A stretch of 64,000 nt of DNA from Streptococcus mitis (GTDB lineage: Bacteria; Bacillota; Bacilli; Lactobacillales; Streptococcaceae): contig NZ_CP012646.1 of NCBI RefSeq assembly GCF_001281025.1, forward strand, positions 1,393,001-1,457,000. Reading direction: 5' to 3'. The notes beneath the pieces were generated by a model that did no database searches, had not been told where the DNA came from, and saw only the letters and a program-made list of their open reading frames with translations. The first letter of the stretch is position 1. Every line of letters begins with the position of its first letter. This document shows positions 18,579 to 30,474 of this stretch, piece after piece. Both the position numbers and the translations under genes were made by a program.

Positions 18579-18709
18579 TGTTTTAATAATAAGCTTTTAT
18601 AAGTTTTAGTTATCAGAATATTGAGGTTACATGGAATAACTTTTATTCTATTTAATATATTTTTTTGTTACAATTTAAAAACGATTTTCTCTGCAAGCCT
18701 ATTTTGTAA

Positions 18710-18738
18710 AAGAAAAAGAGAGAATCATTCTGATTCTC
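18710..18738 (-). terminator. Terminator of FNT gene 2
   Basis: Minus strand GAGAATC, five-base loop, GATTCTC, then TCTTTTTCTTTT. Confidence 0.85.
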
Positions 18739-18757
18739 ACTGATACACTAACTCTTC

Positions 18758-19555
18758 TTAATCAACATATGCATCTTCATTCTTATTTAGAAAGGCATAC
18801 GGTAAACCAATCAAAAGACCTCCACCTATAAAGTTAGCAATAAAGGTTACACCCCAATGTCGAAGGATATTTGGAAGATCAAAGTGAGGTACTTGATCAG
18901 CAATCATGCTGAATTTCATAATACTAAAGGAAGCAAAATTGGCAGCGATATGCTCATTGGACAAGAAGACAAACATGGAAATAGCTGATAAAATGATCCA
19001 TAGTTTGGCAGCACCATCTTTCACTAGTATAGATGAAAGAATGGCAATATTTACAAATACATTGGCAAGAATTCCCTCAAGCAGGACTAAATCACTTGGT
19101 CGCGCCAATTTCTTGGCTACAAGCTTAGGAAGGAAGCTATCATGGGTCAAATGCGAAAAGGCTGACGAGTTGGCAAAGGCCCATCCAGCTACCAAGGCAC
19201 CAATAAGATTAAACAAAGTACAATAGAGTAAAATAATCATTGCCTTTTTCCACTCAATCTTTTTCAAAAATGCGCCTGCTGTTAAATACATCATATTGGA
19301 AGTTACCAATTCTGCATTTAGGAAAACAATATAAACCAGCCCCCAAGCAAAAACAAATGGGAAAAGGAAATACCCACTACTTGGAACAATACTATTAAGT
19401 AAATCTGCACCAATAGCACCAGCAGCTGTACTGAAGGTTAAAAAAGCACCTGCAAACATAGAACGAATCGCATACTTGAATTTACTTTGCTTGAAAAGAC
19501 TTTCTTTCTTGTGGCAATAATAATCAATCTTCGAAATAAACTCTGAAGAACTCAT
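18758..19555 (-). CDS. Formate/nitrite transporter (FNT) family channel, copy 2
   Basis: 265 residues from the second ATG (19555), which has AGGAGA at proper spacing; an ATG two codons earlier falls inside that ribosome site. Six membrane segments, with the same motifs as copy 1 (FAGAFLTFSTAAGA, AELVTSNMM, NEHIAANFASF). The two copies have equal length and agree over most of the sequence; they diverge mainly in the loop after HLTHDSF and near the C-terminal third. The pneumococcal genome, as I recall it, has a single gene at this place, so this is likely a tandem duplication. Confidence 0.88.
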   Translation of the reverse strand: MSSSEFISKIDYYCHKKESLFKQSKFKYAIRSMFAGAFLTFSTAAGAIGADLLNSIVPSSGYFLFPFVFAWGLVYIVFLNAELVTSNMMYLTAGAFLKKIEWKKAMIILLYCTLFNLIGALVAGWAFANSSAFSHLTHDSFLPKLVAKKLARPSDLVLLEGILANVFVNIAILSSILVKDGAAKLWIILSAISMFVFLSNEHIAANFASFSIMKFSMIADQVPHFDLPNILRHWGVTFIANFIGGGLLIGLPYAFLNKNEDAYVD

Positions 19556-19675
19556 AAACATCTCCTATTTTTTTATATTTAGTATTATAACACAAAATAT
19601 TAAAATAGGTAATTGTTTTTGAAAAATGCTAGTATTTGTATTGATTTATCATTACTTAGCATGCTTATAAAGCAA

Positions 19676-19718
19676 TATAAAAAGAACCAGTAAAATAAAA
19701 TGTTTACTGATTCTTTAA
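19676..19718 (-). terminator. Terminator of srtA
   Basis: Long hairpin on the minus strand, AAAGAATCAGTAAA against TTTACTGGTTCTTT (arms 19703-19716 and 19681-19694), then TTTAT. Confidence 0.85.
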
Positions 19719-19721
19719 CTA

Positions 19722-20465
19722 TTAATAGCGCTGTTTATATGGTTGATTGAAAGCTGTTAGAATTTCTTCAGGTGTTTGTGAATAATCTTTTGTATCTTTC
19801 AAGTCACCTTTTACGATAATACGCTCTGTCGCATCATAGTCTACACATGTTACAAGTGTGATTTCATCAACACCACTACGATCATCAATCTCATCGACGC
19901 GATCTGGTGTCACATGCTTCACTTCTCGAATTTCATAGGTATAAACTTTATCCTTATCAGTTAGATAAATTTTCATCCCATTTTTAGCGCGTGCCAGTGG
20001 AGAAAAGAGCATTTGACTGGCATTTTCTGCTGTAAAGATGTGGTGGCTCGCAAGTGAATAGTTTCCTTTCCCCATCACTTGGTCACGCTTCATTGTACCA
20101 GCTCCATAGAAGAGATTGACATTATCAAGCCCCTTAAAAATAGGCAAGTTAATTTCTACCTCAGGGACAGCAATTCCACCGATAACTGGCAATTTTTGCG
20201 AATCCCATTGTGAGGATAAGACAGCTTCTGACGAGATGGCTTTTACGGAATCAAAGTCAAAATTCCCTTCTGTATCTTGATTTTCTTCCAATTTTTCTTT
20301 TGATACTTGGCTGACTTGGTATTTATTGGTATTCCAAACCATGAACATATCACGAATTTTTGAATTGAAAATCAAAGCCACTGACAAGAGGATTAAAAAC
20401 CCTGCCAAGATATTGATTAGTAAATTTTTACGGTTTGTTTTCTTTTTGTTCTTTTTATGAGACAT
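19722..20465 (-). CDS. srtA: Sortase A
   Basis: 247 residues: a Lys-rich N-terminus, one membrane anchor (about residues 14-34) and an extracellular class A sortase domain. Catalytic residues are His141 (in SLASHHIF), Cys207 (TLVTCVDY) and Arg215 (ATERIIVKG). It links LPXTG surface proteins to peptidoglycan. Its ATG shares one base with the gyrA stop codon (TAATG), so it is translated from the gyrA message, an arrangement known in streptococci. Confidence 0.96.
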   Translation of the reverse strand: MSHKKNKKKTNRKNLLINILAGFLILLSVALIFNSKIRDMFMVWNTNKYQVSQVSKEKLEENQDTEGNFDFDSVKAISSEAVLSSQWDSQKLPVIGGIAVPEVEINLPIFKGLDNVNLFYGAGTMKRDQVMGKGNYSLASHHIFTAENASQMLFSPLARAKNGMKIYLTDKDKVYTYEIREVKHVTPDRVDEIDDRSGVDEITLVTCVDYDATERIIVKGDLKDTKDYSQTPEEILTAFNQPYKQRY

Positions 20466-22933
20466 TATGCTTCACCTTCTGTTTCGTTTCCTGTCCCAAC
20501 TTCTTCTTTTTCTGCCGCTGCAACCGTAGTAAAGGTTACAATTTTAGCATCTTGGTCCAGGCGCATCACTTTAACTCCCATAGTTGAGCGACCTGTTTGT
20601 GAAATATTGGCAACGTTGGTTCGAATCATGACACCTGTATCAGTGATAATCATCAAATCTTCATCACCTTTTACAGTCATAAGACCAGCAAGGGAACCAT
20701 TCTTTTCAGTAATTTTAGCAGTTTGCATCCCTTTACCACCACGACCTTTAGTTGGATATTCGGTCGCAACTGTGCGCTTACCAAATCCTTTTTCAGTGAT
20801 AATAAGAACCTCGTCCTGATCTGTAATCACACTAGCACCAACAACTGTGTCTCCGTCACGAAGGTTAACACCTTTCACACCAGTGGCGACACGACTCATA
20901 CCACGAACAGCTGATTGATTAAAGCGAACTGAATAACCAAACTTTGTACCAATGATAATATCCGTGTCCTCTTCTGTCAGCAAGACATTAATCAACTCAT
21001 CTTCATCTTTAAGATTCAGAGCTTTAAGTCCATTTTGACGAATATTAGCAAATTCCTTAACGCTGGTTCTCTTCACAATACCATGACGAGTTGTGAAGAA
21101 AAGATAAGCATCATCGCTACGTTCAGATTCAACATTGATGATGGTCTGAATACTTTCACCTTCATCCAATTTCAAAAGATTGACAATCGGTAATCCCTTG
21201 GCTGTACGGCCATACTCAGGAATTTCATAGCCTTTCAGGCGATAAACACGGCCTTTATTTGTAAAGAAGAGTAGGTGATCATGAGTGCTAGTTGACACTA
21301 ACTCTCGGACAAAATCATCATCCTTAACACCTGTACCTTGAACACCACGACCACCACGTTTTTGAGCGGTGAACTCAGCTTGGTCGAGACGTTTGATGTA
21401 TCCCTTGTTAGAAAGTGTAATCAAGACATCCGTTTCTTCAATCAAATCCTCATCTTCGAGGCTTAAGACTTCACCGACCATCAATTCCGTACGACGTTGG
21501 TCACCAAATTTACGTTTAACTTCATCTAATTCATCTTTAATGATTTGAGAAACACGTTCCGGCTTAGCTAGAATATCTGCTAAATCCGCAATCAGAGCCA
21601 AGAGGTCATCATACTCAGACTGAATCTTATCGCGTTCCAAACCTGTCAAACGACGAAGACGCATATCAAGGATGGCCTGACTTTGACGTTCAGAAAGCTT
21701 AAACTTACTCATCAACTCAGCTTGTGCTTCCGCATCTGTTTCACTAGCACGAATGATACGAATCACTTCATCGATATAGTCTAGTGCGATCAAGAGACCT
21801 TCTAAAATATGAGCACGTGCTTCCGCTTTTTCCTTATCAAAACGTGTACGACGAACAACCACTTCTTTTTGGTGCTCGATATAAGCATCCAAAATCTGAC
21901 GAAGAGACAAAATCTTCGGTACCCCATTTTGAATCGCCAACATATTAAAACCAAAGTTAGTTTGCATCTGGGTCATCTTGAAAAGATTGTTGAGGATAAC
22001 ATTGGCTGAGGCATCGCGCTTAACTTCGATAACAAATCGAACACCTTCACGGTTTGACTCATCACGTACCGCTGTTATTCCCTCAATGCGTTTTTCCTGA
22101 ACCAAACGAACAATATGCTCATGTACCTTGGTTTTATTTACCATGTATGGAAATTCTGTCACAACGATGCGCTCACGGCCAGTTTTAGTTTCTTCAATTT
22201 CAGTACGAGAACGAAGGACAATAGAACCTTTACCTGTTTCATAAGCCTTATGAATACCTGATTTCCCCATGACAAGGGCACCTGTTGGAAAATCTGGACC
22301 AGGCAAAACTTCCATCAAGTCCTTAGTAGTCACTTCAGGATTGTCCATGACCAACTTCACTGCATCAATGGTTTCACCCAAGTTATGAGGTGGAATATTT
22401 GTTGCCATTCCAACCGCAATACCAGTCGCTCCATTAACCAAAAGATTTGGAAAGCGCGCTGGCAATACCAAGGGTTCACGTTCATTGGCATCGTAGTTAT
22501 CAACGAAATCAACTGTATTTTTATTGATATCACGAAGCATCTCCAGAGCAATCTTGCTCATGCGTGCCTCGGTGTAACGTTGGGCGGCAGCACCATCACC
22601 ATCCATGGAACCAAAGTTTCCATGGCCGTCGACAAGCATGTAACGGTAACTCCACCATTGAGCCATGCGGACCATGGCTTCATAGATAGAGGAATCCCCG
22701 TGTGGGTGGTATTTACCCATGACGTCCCCTGTAATACGAGCAGATTTTTTATGGGGTTTGTCTGGAGTAACACCCAATTCATTCATTCCATAGAGAATCC
22801 GACGGTGAACCGGTTTCAAGCCATCTCGAACATCAGGAAGAGCCCGCGCTACGATAACACTCATAGCGTAGTCGATAAAGCTCGTCTTCATCTCCTTTGT
22901 CAGATTGACATTCACTAAATTTCTATCCTGCAT
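20465..22933 (-). CDS. gyrA: DNA gyrase subunit A
   Basis: 822 residues from [11 protein letters not shown], the usual streptococcal length; a few codons of open frame upstream lack a ribosome site. The catalytic tyrosine is Tyr120 in [11 protein letters not shown]. The quinolone-determining region is wild type at Ser81 and Glu85. Six C-terminal beta-propeller blades follow; the GyrA box is [10 protein letters not shown]. With GyrB it introduces negative supercoils. It has an extended -10 promoter at 22971 and continues directly into srtA. Confidence 0.97.
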   Translation of the reverse strand: MQDRNLVNVNLTKEMKTSFIDYAMSVIVARALPDVRDGLKPVHRRILYGMNELGVTPDKPHKKSARITGDVMGKYHPHGDSSIYEAMVRMAQWWSYRYMLVDGHGNFGSMDGDGAAAQRYTEARMSKIALEMLRDINKNTVDFVDNYDANEREPLVLPARFPNLLVNGATGIAVGMATNIPPHNLGETIDAVKLVMDNPEVTTKDLMEVLPGPDFPTGALVMGKSGIHKAYETGKGSIVLRSRTEIEETKTGRERIVVTEFPYMVNKTKVHEHIVRLVQEKRIEGITAVRDESNREGVRFVIEVKRDASANVILNNLFKMTQMQTNFGFNMLAIQNGVPKILSLRQILDAYIEHQKEVVVRRTRFDKEKAEARAHILEGLLIALDYIDEVIRIIRASETDAEAQAELMSKFKLSERQSQAILDMRLRRLTGLERDKIQSEYDDLLALIADLADILAKPERVSQIIKDELDEVKRKFGDQRRTELMVGEVLSLEDEDLIEETDVLITLSNKGYIKRLDQAEFTAQKRGGRGVQGTGVKDDDFVRELVSTSTHDHLLFFTNKGRVYRLKGYEIPEYGRTAKGLPIVNLLKLDEGESIQTIINVESERSDDAYLFFTTRHGIVKRTSVKEFANIRQNGLKALNLKDEDELINVLLTEEDTDIIIGTKFGYSVRFNQSAVRGMSRVATGVKGVNLRDGDTVVGASVITDQDEVLIITEKGFGKRTVATEYPTKGRGGKGMQTAKITEKNGSLAGLMTVKGDEDLMIITDTGVMIRTNVANISQTGRSTMGVKVMRLDQDAKIVTFTTVAAAEKEEVGTGNETEGEA

Positions 22934-22970
22934 TAATAAATGCCTCATTTCACTATTAGTAATTAACTAT

Positions 22971-22979
22971 ATTATACCA
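22971..22979 (-). promoter_or_regulatory. gyrA extended -10 promoter
   Basis: Minus strand ATGGTATAAT (TATAAT at 22971-22976), about 38 bases before the gyrA start. Confidence 0.65.
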
Positions 22980-23011
22980 TAATGTCCGCTATATTTCAGG
23001 TATCTAAAATC

Positions 23012-23027
23012 ACTAAAACGTTTACAT
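23012..23027. promoter_or_regulatory. Candidate cre site upstream of ldh
   Basis: ACTAAAACGTTTACAT matches 14 of 16 cre positions; only the second and third bases fail. It lies 22 bases upstream of the ldh -35 box, a position seen for CcpA-activated genes. It also lies 33 bases upstream of the divergent gyrA -10. Confidence 0.42.
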
Positions 23028-23048
23028 CAAGAACTGAAATGCATATCC

Positions 23049-23077
23049 GTGACAAAGCTTTTTAAAAGTGATAGAAT
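23049..23077 (+). promoter_or_regulatory. ldh promoter
   Basis: GTGACA (23049-23054), 17-base spacer, TAGAAT (23072-23077), giving a leader of about 45 bases. Confidence 0.65.
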
Positions 23078-23085
23078 TAAAATAA

Positions 23086-24114
<1,029 letters not shown>

Positions 24115-24125
24115 TTTAGATAGAA

Positions 24126-24160
24126 ATAACTCCTTGAGTCATCAGGGAGTTATTTTTTAT
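24126..24160 (+). terminator. ldh terminator
   Basis: Stem TAACTCCTTGA / TCAGGGAGTTA with one G-U pair and a gtca loop, followed by TTTTTT; 12 bases after the stop. Confidence 0.9.
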
Positions 24161-24168
24161 CTGTATCT

Positions 24169-24345
24169 AAACTAAATATTTTAGGAAGTTTGCGTGAAGA
24201 AAACAACATCCCTTTAAAAGCTATTATGACGCGGATTTGGAATAATGCCGCTAAGACGCCCCATCAAATCAACACTCACATTATTAAAGGTCTGGAGCAA
24301 GCAGTGCTTGACGCACTTGATACCGTCGCATTAAATCGAAAGTAA
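24169..24345 (+). pseudogene. Decayed 3' end of a tyrosine recombinase (phage/ICE integrase)
   Basis: The frame ending at TAA 24343-24345 reads LGSLREENNIPLKAIMTRIW, then NNAAKTPHQINTHI and EQAVLDALDTVALNRK. This matches the end of streptococcal integrases, where a segment like NIPLKAIMxRVGH is followed by KTTxxIYTHV and a short helical tail. The conserved catalytic Tyr has been lost (asparagine at INTH) and the Gly-His of the RVGH motif reads as Trp-Asn, so the fragment is inactive. There is no start codon or upstream catalytic half. It is the scar of a mobile element. Confidence 0.65.
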
Positions 24346-24349
24346 AAAA

Positions 24350-24371
24350 TTTTGCCCCATTTTTGCCCCAT
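24350..24371. repeat. Tandem 11-bp repeat, possible attachment-site core
   Basis: Two perfect adjoining copies of TTTTGCCCCAT directly after the integrase stop. Temperate streptococcal elements often have their attachment core at or just after the integrase 3' end, so this may be an old att site. Confidence 0.5.
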
Positions 24372-24374
24372 GGA

Positions 24375-24426
24375 CAAAAAAAGCCCATCATACAGGCTAG
24401 AAAGCTTAATATGATAGGCTTTTTAT
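24375..24426. terminator. Bidirectional terminator after pyk
   Basis: Arms 24382-24392 and 24410-24420 (AGCCCATCATA / TATGATAGGCT, one mismatch), flanked by an A-run on the left and a T-run on the right, so it can stop transcription from pyk as well as from the ldh side. Confidence 0.82.
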
Positions 24427-24431
24427 TTTAA

Positions 24432-25937
24432 TTAACGTACTGTGCGGATACGCATTGTGTTTGTACGTACAGCTTCTCCAAGTGGTACACCAGCTACGAT
24501 AACGATATCATCACCAGATTGTACAAGACCTGCTTCAACTGCTTTACGTTCAGCAATTTCAAACATATCGTCAGTTGATGATGGAGCATCTGTCAACATT
24601 GGGATAACACCCCAGTTCAACATCAATCCACGTTCTGTCAATTCGTCGAATGTCAATGCCAAGATATCAGCATTTGGACGGTATTTAGAGATCAAACGTG
24701 CAGTGTGACCAGTCTTAGTAAGAGTTACAACCAATTTAATGTCCATTGAGTTAGTAGCATCTTTAACAGCTGAAGCCATTACTTCTGTCTTAGAGTTACG
24801 TTCAAATGAATCTGAGTTCAAGCGACCGTATTCGTTAAGAAGAGTTTGAGCGTTCTTGTCGATTGTAGCCATTGTAGTTACTGACTCAAGTGGGTATTTA
24901 CCGTTTGCAGACTCACCTGAAAGCATTGTAGCGTCAGTACCGTCGATAACAGCGTTGAATACGTCTGATACTTCTGAACGAGTTGCACGTGGTTTTTCAG
25001 TCATTGTTTCAAGCATGTTTGTTGCAGTAATAACAACTTTACCTGCAGCATTAACTTTCTTGATGATCATTTTTTGGTAAACTGGAACCATTTCGAATGG
25101 TACTTCGATACCCATGTCACCACGAGCAATCATGATACCATCAGCAGCTTCGATGATTTCATCCAAGTTGTCGATACCTTGTTGGTTTTCGATTTTAGCG
25201 AACAATTGAACATGTCCGTTTCCAGTTTCTTCACAGATTGCACGAACTTCGTTCACATCTTTTGCAGTACGTACGAATGAAATAGCGATGAAGTTGATAC
25301 CTTGTTCAAGACCAAAGCGGATATCATCGTTATCACGTTCAGCAAGTGCTGGGAAAGGAATTTTAGTGTTAGGGATGTTAACACCTTTTTGTTTAGCAAT
25401 TACGCCATCGTTTTCAACTTCAACTTCAAATTCACGAGTCGCATCATCTTTAGCAACAACGAGAAGACCAAGTTTACCATCGTCAACCAAAACTTGACGA
25501 CCAACTTCAACATCATCATAGATATCAAGAGCACCAGCAACGTTCAATGCGATTACATCACGAGTTGATTTGATTCCTTGCTTAGTAGCAACACGAATTT
25601 TTTCACCAGTTGTGTAAGAGTACTCTTTTGCATCTCCTTCAAACAATTCAGTACGGATTTCTGGTCCTTTTGTATCAAGAAGGAAACCAACTTTTTTACC
25701 TGCAAGTTTTTCAGCAAGTTTAACAGTTGCCATACGGTCACCTTGTTCTTGGTGGTCACCGTGTGAGAAGTTGAAACGGAATGTGTTAGCACCAGCTTCA
25801 ATCAATTTAGCAATGTTTTTAGCTGAAGCTTCAACATCAAGTTTTTCGCCCCAGTATCCGTCATCACCGAATTTTTTACCACCACGGATTTCTACCGCAG
25901 GTCCCAAAGTTGCAACGATTTTTACACGTTTGTTCAT
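24432..25937 (-). CDS. pyk: Pyruvate kinase
   Basis: 501 residues. The start MNKRVKIVATLGPA has AAAGGAG upstream. The substrate-binding ATLGP loop, FSHGDHQEQ, the catalytic lysine region (FAKIENQQGIDNLDEII) and MIARGDMGIEVPFE are complete. It converts phosphoenolpyruvate and ADP to pyruvate and ATP, the last ATP-yielding step of glycolysis. It follows pfkA by 58 bases and is probably co-transcribed with it. Strong codon bias indicates high expression. Confidence 0.97.
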   Translation of the reverse strand: MNKRVKIVATLGPAVEIRGGKKFGDDGYWGEKLDVEASAKNIAKLIEAGANTFRFNFSHGDHQEQGDRMATVKLAEKLAGKKVGFLLDTKGPEIRTELFEGDAKEYSYTTGEKIRVATKQGIKSTRDVIALNVAGALDIYDDVEVGRQVLVDDGKLGLLVVAKDDATREFEVEVENDGVIAKQKGVNIPNTKIPFPALAERDNDDIRFGLEQGINFIAISFVRTAKDVNEVRAICEETGNGHVQLFAKIENQQGIDNLDEIIEAADGIMIARGDMGIEVPFEMVPVYQKMIIKKVNAAGKVVITATNMLETMTEKPRATRSEVSDVFNAVIDGTDATMLSGESANGKYPLESVTTMATIDKNAQTLLNEYGRLNSDSFERNSKTEVMASAVKDATNSMDIKLVVTLTKTGHTARLISKYRPNADILALTFDELTERGLMLNWGVIPMLTDAPSSTDDMFEIAERKAVEAGLVQSGDDIVIVAGVPLGEAVRTNTMRIRTVR

Positions 25938-25995
25938 GATTTTTGTGACTCCTTTATATATATGACCTTTTTGGTCTTATTAACTAAATTATAAA

Positions 25996-27069
<1,074 letters not shown>

Positions 27070-27084
27070 CTATTTTCCGTAATT

Positions 27085-30000
27085 TTAGCGATAAATCGTT
27101 TTCATAACGATTCCATTCAATTTCGCTTCTAATTCATCAGATTTAACTACAAAATGGTTGGGAGAAACAATCGTTCTCTGTTCCTCTTCATACCTGATGA
27201 TGACTGGGATTGGGCCTTTATATTGATCTAAAATTCTCGAAATTTCTTGATCCGAATCATGATTTTTCACCTGAATCCAAAAGCGCTCAGCAACTGCTTC
27301 TCTTATTTCTTGTGCAATCATTTGCAGACGACCGTCACGTGACTGGATTTTTCCTTTTATATAGTAGAAGGCTCCTTCTCTTACTTCCTGTCCAACCTGT
27401 CGATATAAATCTGAAAAGAGGGTAACATCCAATTTTTTCTTACTGTCATCCACCTGTAAGAAAGCCATATTTTCACCCTTTTTGGTACGAATTACTTTTA
27501 TTTTCTGAACTTCAACCAAAATAATAGCGTAGCTATTTTCTGACAAATTTCCAATTGGGGTAATAGGGTAAATAGCCTTACTTGCAATAGCTTGTAAGGG
27601 ATGTTTGCTCACTCCTACTCCTAGAAGCTCTTGTTCCATGTAGAATTTTTCTTGCTCCGACCAGTCCTCCGAATCTTGCCAACTATAGATGGTCTCTCCA
27701 AATAAGCTTCCTAACACTTTCACAAATTCAAATAGATTAGCTAAATTATTGAATACTTTTTGACGATTTTTTTCAAATGAATCGAAAAGACCAACTTTTA
27801 CCAAAGGTTCCAGCAAAGGAAGTTTCAAATAATTCTCAGGTAGTTTAGCTAAAAAATCTTCAATATTAGAATAAGGTCTATGTTCAATAATCCAAAGCGC
27901 CAAATCCTTGCTGAGCCCCTGAATCGATTTCAAACCTAGATAGATAGACTTGTTGGCAATTTTATCGTGATAGGGAATAGTATTGATAGACAGAGGGGCT
28001 ACTTCAAAACCTGCTTCTAAAGCATCTGTTACATAATCACTGTTGACAGAATTCAACATAATCTGATAAAAGATGGCTGGATAATGTGTTTTAAAATAAG
28101 CCAACTGGAATGCCAAGGCTGAGTAGGCATAGGCGTGAGATCTATTAAAACCATAACCTGCAAACTTCTCCATAACATCAAAAACCTGCTCTGCTTTTTC
28201 CACAGTATGACCAGCTTCTATGGAGCCTTGAATAAAGGAAGCCCTCATCTCATGCATGGCAGAGGCATCCTTTTTCCCCATAGCTCGACGCAAAATATCG
28301 GCCTTCCCAAGACTAAATCCAGCAAATCGCTGAGCAACCTGCATAACCTGCTCCTGATAGAGCATAATGCCATAAGTTGGAGCCAAAATATCCTCCAGCA
28401 CTGGATCCAGAACCGTCACTTCTTCCTGCCCATGCTTTCTTGCCACAAAATTATTGATATAATCACTAGCACCTGGTCGATTTAGGGAAGTAGTTGCTAC
28501 GACATCTTCAAAACAAACTGGTTGCACACGTTTTAGCAAGCGAATAGCACCAGGTTGTTCAAATTGAAAGATACCTTTTGTATTACCAGAAGCAAAAAGA
28601 GTTAGCGTTTCTTTATCTTCCAAATCGATTTCTTCAATTTTAAGGTGAATACCTTCTGTTTCAGCAAGCAACTCTTGCATTTTCTGGACAAATGTCAAAT
28701 TTCGCAATCCCAGAAAGTCCATTTTCAATAGCCCGCTAGATTCAACTCCATGAGCATCATACTGAGTCAGTGGAATTTCGTCACCATGCTTTAGAGGGAT
28801 GTAATTGGTTAAATCTTGGTCACTAATTACAACACCAGCTGCATGGACAGAGGTTTGTCTTGGATATCCCTCAATCTTGCAGGCAATTTCAAAGGCTTTT
28901 TGGTATTCTAACTTACTATTGATTTGCTGACGAAACTGGAGGTTACCCTCATAGGCCGACTTGAGATTATCACGAAAACTGATTTTCTTGGTAATTGCAG
29001 ATAATTCATACTCTGGCACACCAAAACGTTTCAAGACATCTCGCAAAGCTTGCTTGGCCCCAAAGGTAGAAAAAGTGACGATTTGAGCCGCATGTTTACT
29101 GCCATATTTATTACCAACATACCTGATAAAATCTGGACGATAAATATCTGGAATATCAATATCAATATCAGGCATGGTATAGCGTTCACGATTGAGGAAA
29201 CGTTCAAAAATCAGATTTTTCTCTACTGGGTCAATCCCTGTAATGTCTAAAGCATAGGAAACCAAGCTACCAACTGCGGAACCTCGTCCCATTCCCATAT
29301 AATAGCCATTCGAACGTCCAAAACGCAGCAAATCCCAGACAACCAAGAAATAATCATCAAAGCCCATATCATGAATAACAGCCAATTCTTGGTCTAGACG
29401 GTCTTGATATTCTTTACCAGTTAACCCCTTCTGAGCAAGCCCCAATTCAGCACGTTCTCTCAATTCTTCTACTGCTGGCCTTGCTGGATTAAAACGAGGC
29501 AATTTTAGACTAGTATCCAAGTCATAAGAAATACCTGAAATCAGCTTTTCTAAGTTCTCCAAGGCTTGCGGAAATCGTTCTTGGAATAGTTTCTCTAAAG
29601 AACTTGCTGATATAAGAACATCTTGTCGTGAGCGCAAAGGAACTTCTCTAAGTGGTAGATTTTCTTTAATCGCTGTTAATACTTGTAGAACTTCTCTATC
29701 CCTGCTTTCAAAGGCATTGACCCGATAGAGGGGCAAGATTGGATGATGAAATTCGCTTGCTAGTGTTTCTGGGTAAACCCCTATATAGTAATCACAGCCT
29801 AGATTTAACAACTCAAGCTCTTCAAAATAAGGCACAATTACCGCAATATCCTCCAGGTACTGGGACAAAACTGACCAAGTTTTCTCCCCCTGCATCTTGG
29901 CTGTTGAAAGTTTCATCAACTGCTGATAGCCCACACTAGATAAAGCTAAAAAGCGCAGATTCACATCTTTATCATCTACAAGGACATTCATTTCAAGCCC

Positions 30001-30186
30001 TAACAAAGGATGAATTCCATATTTTTTTGTAACCTCTAGAAAGTCAAAAGCACAATAAAGATTGTCAATATCCATCATAGCCAGATGAGTGTATCCATAG
30101 TCTTTTGCTACTCTCACATACTTATCGATTGAAATGACACTCTCCATAAAACTATAGACTGTTTTTGTATCTAGTTGTGCGATCAA
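27085..30186 (-). CDS. dnaE: DNA polymerase III alpha subunit DnaE
   Basis: 1033 residues from a TTG start at 30186, chosen because GAGGAGAAG lies eight bases before it; the longer ATG reading overlaps that site. The order is a PHP-like domain whose metal-binding histidines look degenerate, the polymerase core with the catalytic aspartates in MPDIDIDIPD, a beta-clamp and helix-hairpin-helix part (FAGYGFNRSHAYAYS) and a C-terminal OB fold. The size fits the DnaE of low-GC Gram-positives, which extends RNA primers before handing over to PolC. Confidence 0.95.
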   Translation of the reverse strand: MIAQLDTKTVYSFMESVISIDKYVRVAKDYGYTHLAMMDIDNLYCAFDFLEVTKKYGIHPLLGLEMNVLVDDKDVNLRFLALSSVGYQQLMKLSTAKMQGEKTWSVLSQYLEDIAVIVPYFEELELLNLGCDYYIGVYPETLASEFHHPILPLYRVNAFESRDREVLQVLTAIKENLPLREVPLRSRQDVLISASSLEKLFQERFPQALENLEKLISGISYDLDTSLKLPRFNPARPAVEELRERAELGLAQKGLTGKEYQDRLDQELAVIHDMGFDDYFLVVWDLLRFGRSNGYYMGMGRGSAVGSLVSYALDITGIDPVEKNLIFERFLNRERYTMPDIDIDIPDIYRPDFIRYVGNKYGSKHAAQIVTFSTFGAKQALRDVLKRFGVPEYELSAITKKISFRDNLKSAYEGNLQFRQQINSKLEYQKAFEIACKIEGYPRQTSVHAAGVVISDQDLTNYIPLKHGDEIPLTQYDAHGVESSGLLKMDFLGLRNLTFVQKMQELLAETEGIHLKIEEIDLEDKETLTLFASGNTKGIFQFEQPGAIRLLKRVQPVCFEDVVATTSLNRPGASDYINNFVARKHGQEEVTVLDPVLEDILAPTYGIMLYQEQVMQVAQRFAGFSLGKADILRRAMGKKDASAMHEMRASFIQGSIEAGHTVEKAEQVFDVMEKFAGYGFNRSHAYAYSALAFQLAYFKTHYPAIFYQIMLNSVNSDYVTDALEAGFEVAPLSINTIPYHDKIANKSIYLGLKSIQGLSKDLALWIIEHRPYSNIEDFLAKLPENYLKLPLLEPLVKVGLFDSFEKNRQKVFNNLANLFEFVKVLGSLFGETIYSWQDSEDWSEQEKFYMEQELLGVGVSKHPLQAIASKAIYPITPIGNLSENSYAIILVEVQKIKVIRTKKGENMAFLQVDDSKKKLDVTLFSDLYRQVGQEVREGAFYYIKGKIQSRDGRLQMIAQEIREAVAERFWIQVKNHDSDQEISRILDQYKGPIPVIIRYEEEQRTIVSPNHFVVKSDELEAKLNGIVMKTIYR

Positions 30187-30216
30187 TTTACACTTCTCCT
30201 CTATCGTTCTCACTAT

Positions 30217-30225
30217 ATTATACCA
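30217..30225 (-). promoter_or_regulatory. dnaE extended -10 promoter
   Basis: Minus strand ATGGTATAAT (TATAAT at 30217-30222), about 30 bases before the TTG start. The rest of the AT-rich divergent region to 30474 holds the pepX promoter and nothing else I can support. Confidence 0.65.
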
Positions 30226-30432
30226 TTTTCTTTAAATTTCTATTAGTATTACTGATGCTTTAATATCTAATAACTAAAATCATAGTTGACTAGACGATCC
30301 TTGCCCGATTTTCAACAGAATCGCTAATATTTTTGTATTTAAGCTTATCATTTTACATGTTTATTTCATAAGTACTTATTTTTATTTATTATAATTTCTG
30401 TTAATTTTTATAGTTTCTTTTCTCTCTATTTT

Positions 30433-30442
30433 TTGATATAAT
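30433..30442 (+). promoter_or_regulatory. pepX extended -10 promoter
   Basis: TTGATATAAT with TATAAT at 30437-30442, 33 bases before the pepX ATG. Confidence 0.6.
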
Positions 30443-30474
30443 AACCTTAATATATTTCATAAATAGGAGGTTTT

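Noticed and set aside
20465..22933. Possible fluoroquinolone-resistance change in gyrA
   Set aside because: The two key residues read Ser81 and Glu85, the wild-type state.
25938..25995. Attenuator hairpin (GACC-GGTC) between pfkA and pyk
   Set aside because: Four-base stem with no T-run; too weak to call a terminator.
30466..30474. dnaE read from the ATG at 30213 as a longer protein
   Set aside because: The extra codons cover the ribosome site GAGGAG; the TTG at 30186 gives the family length of 1033 residues.
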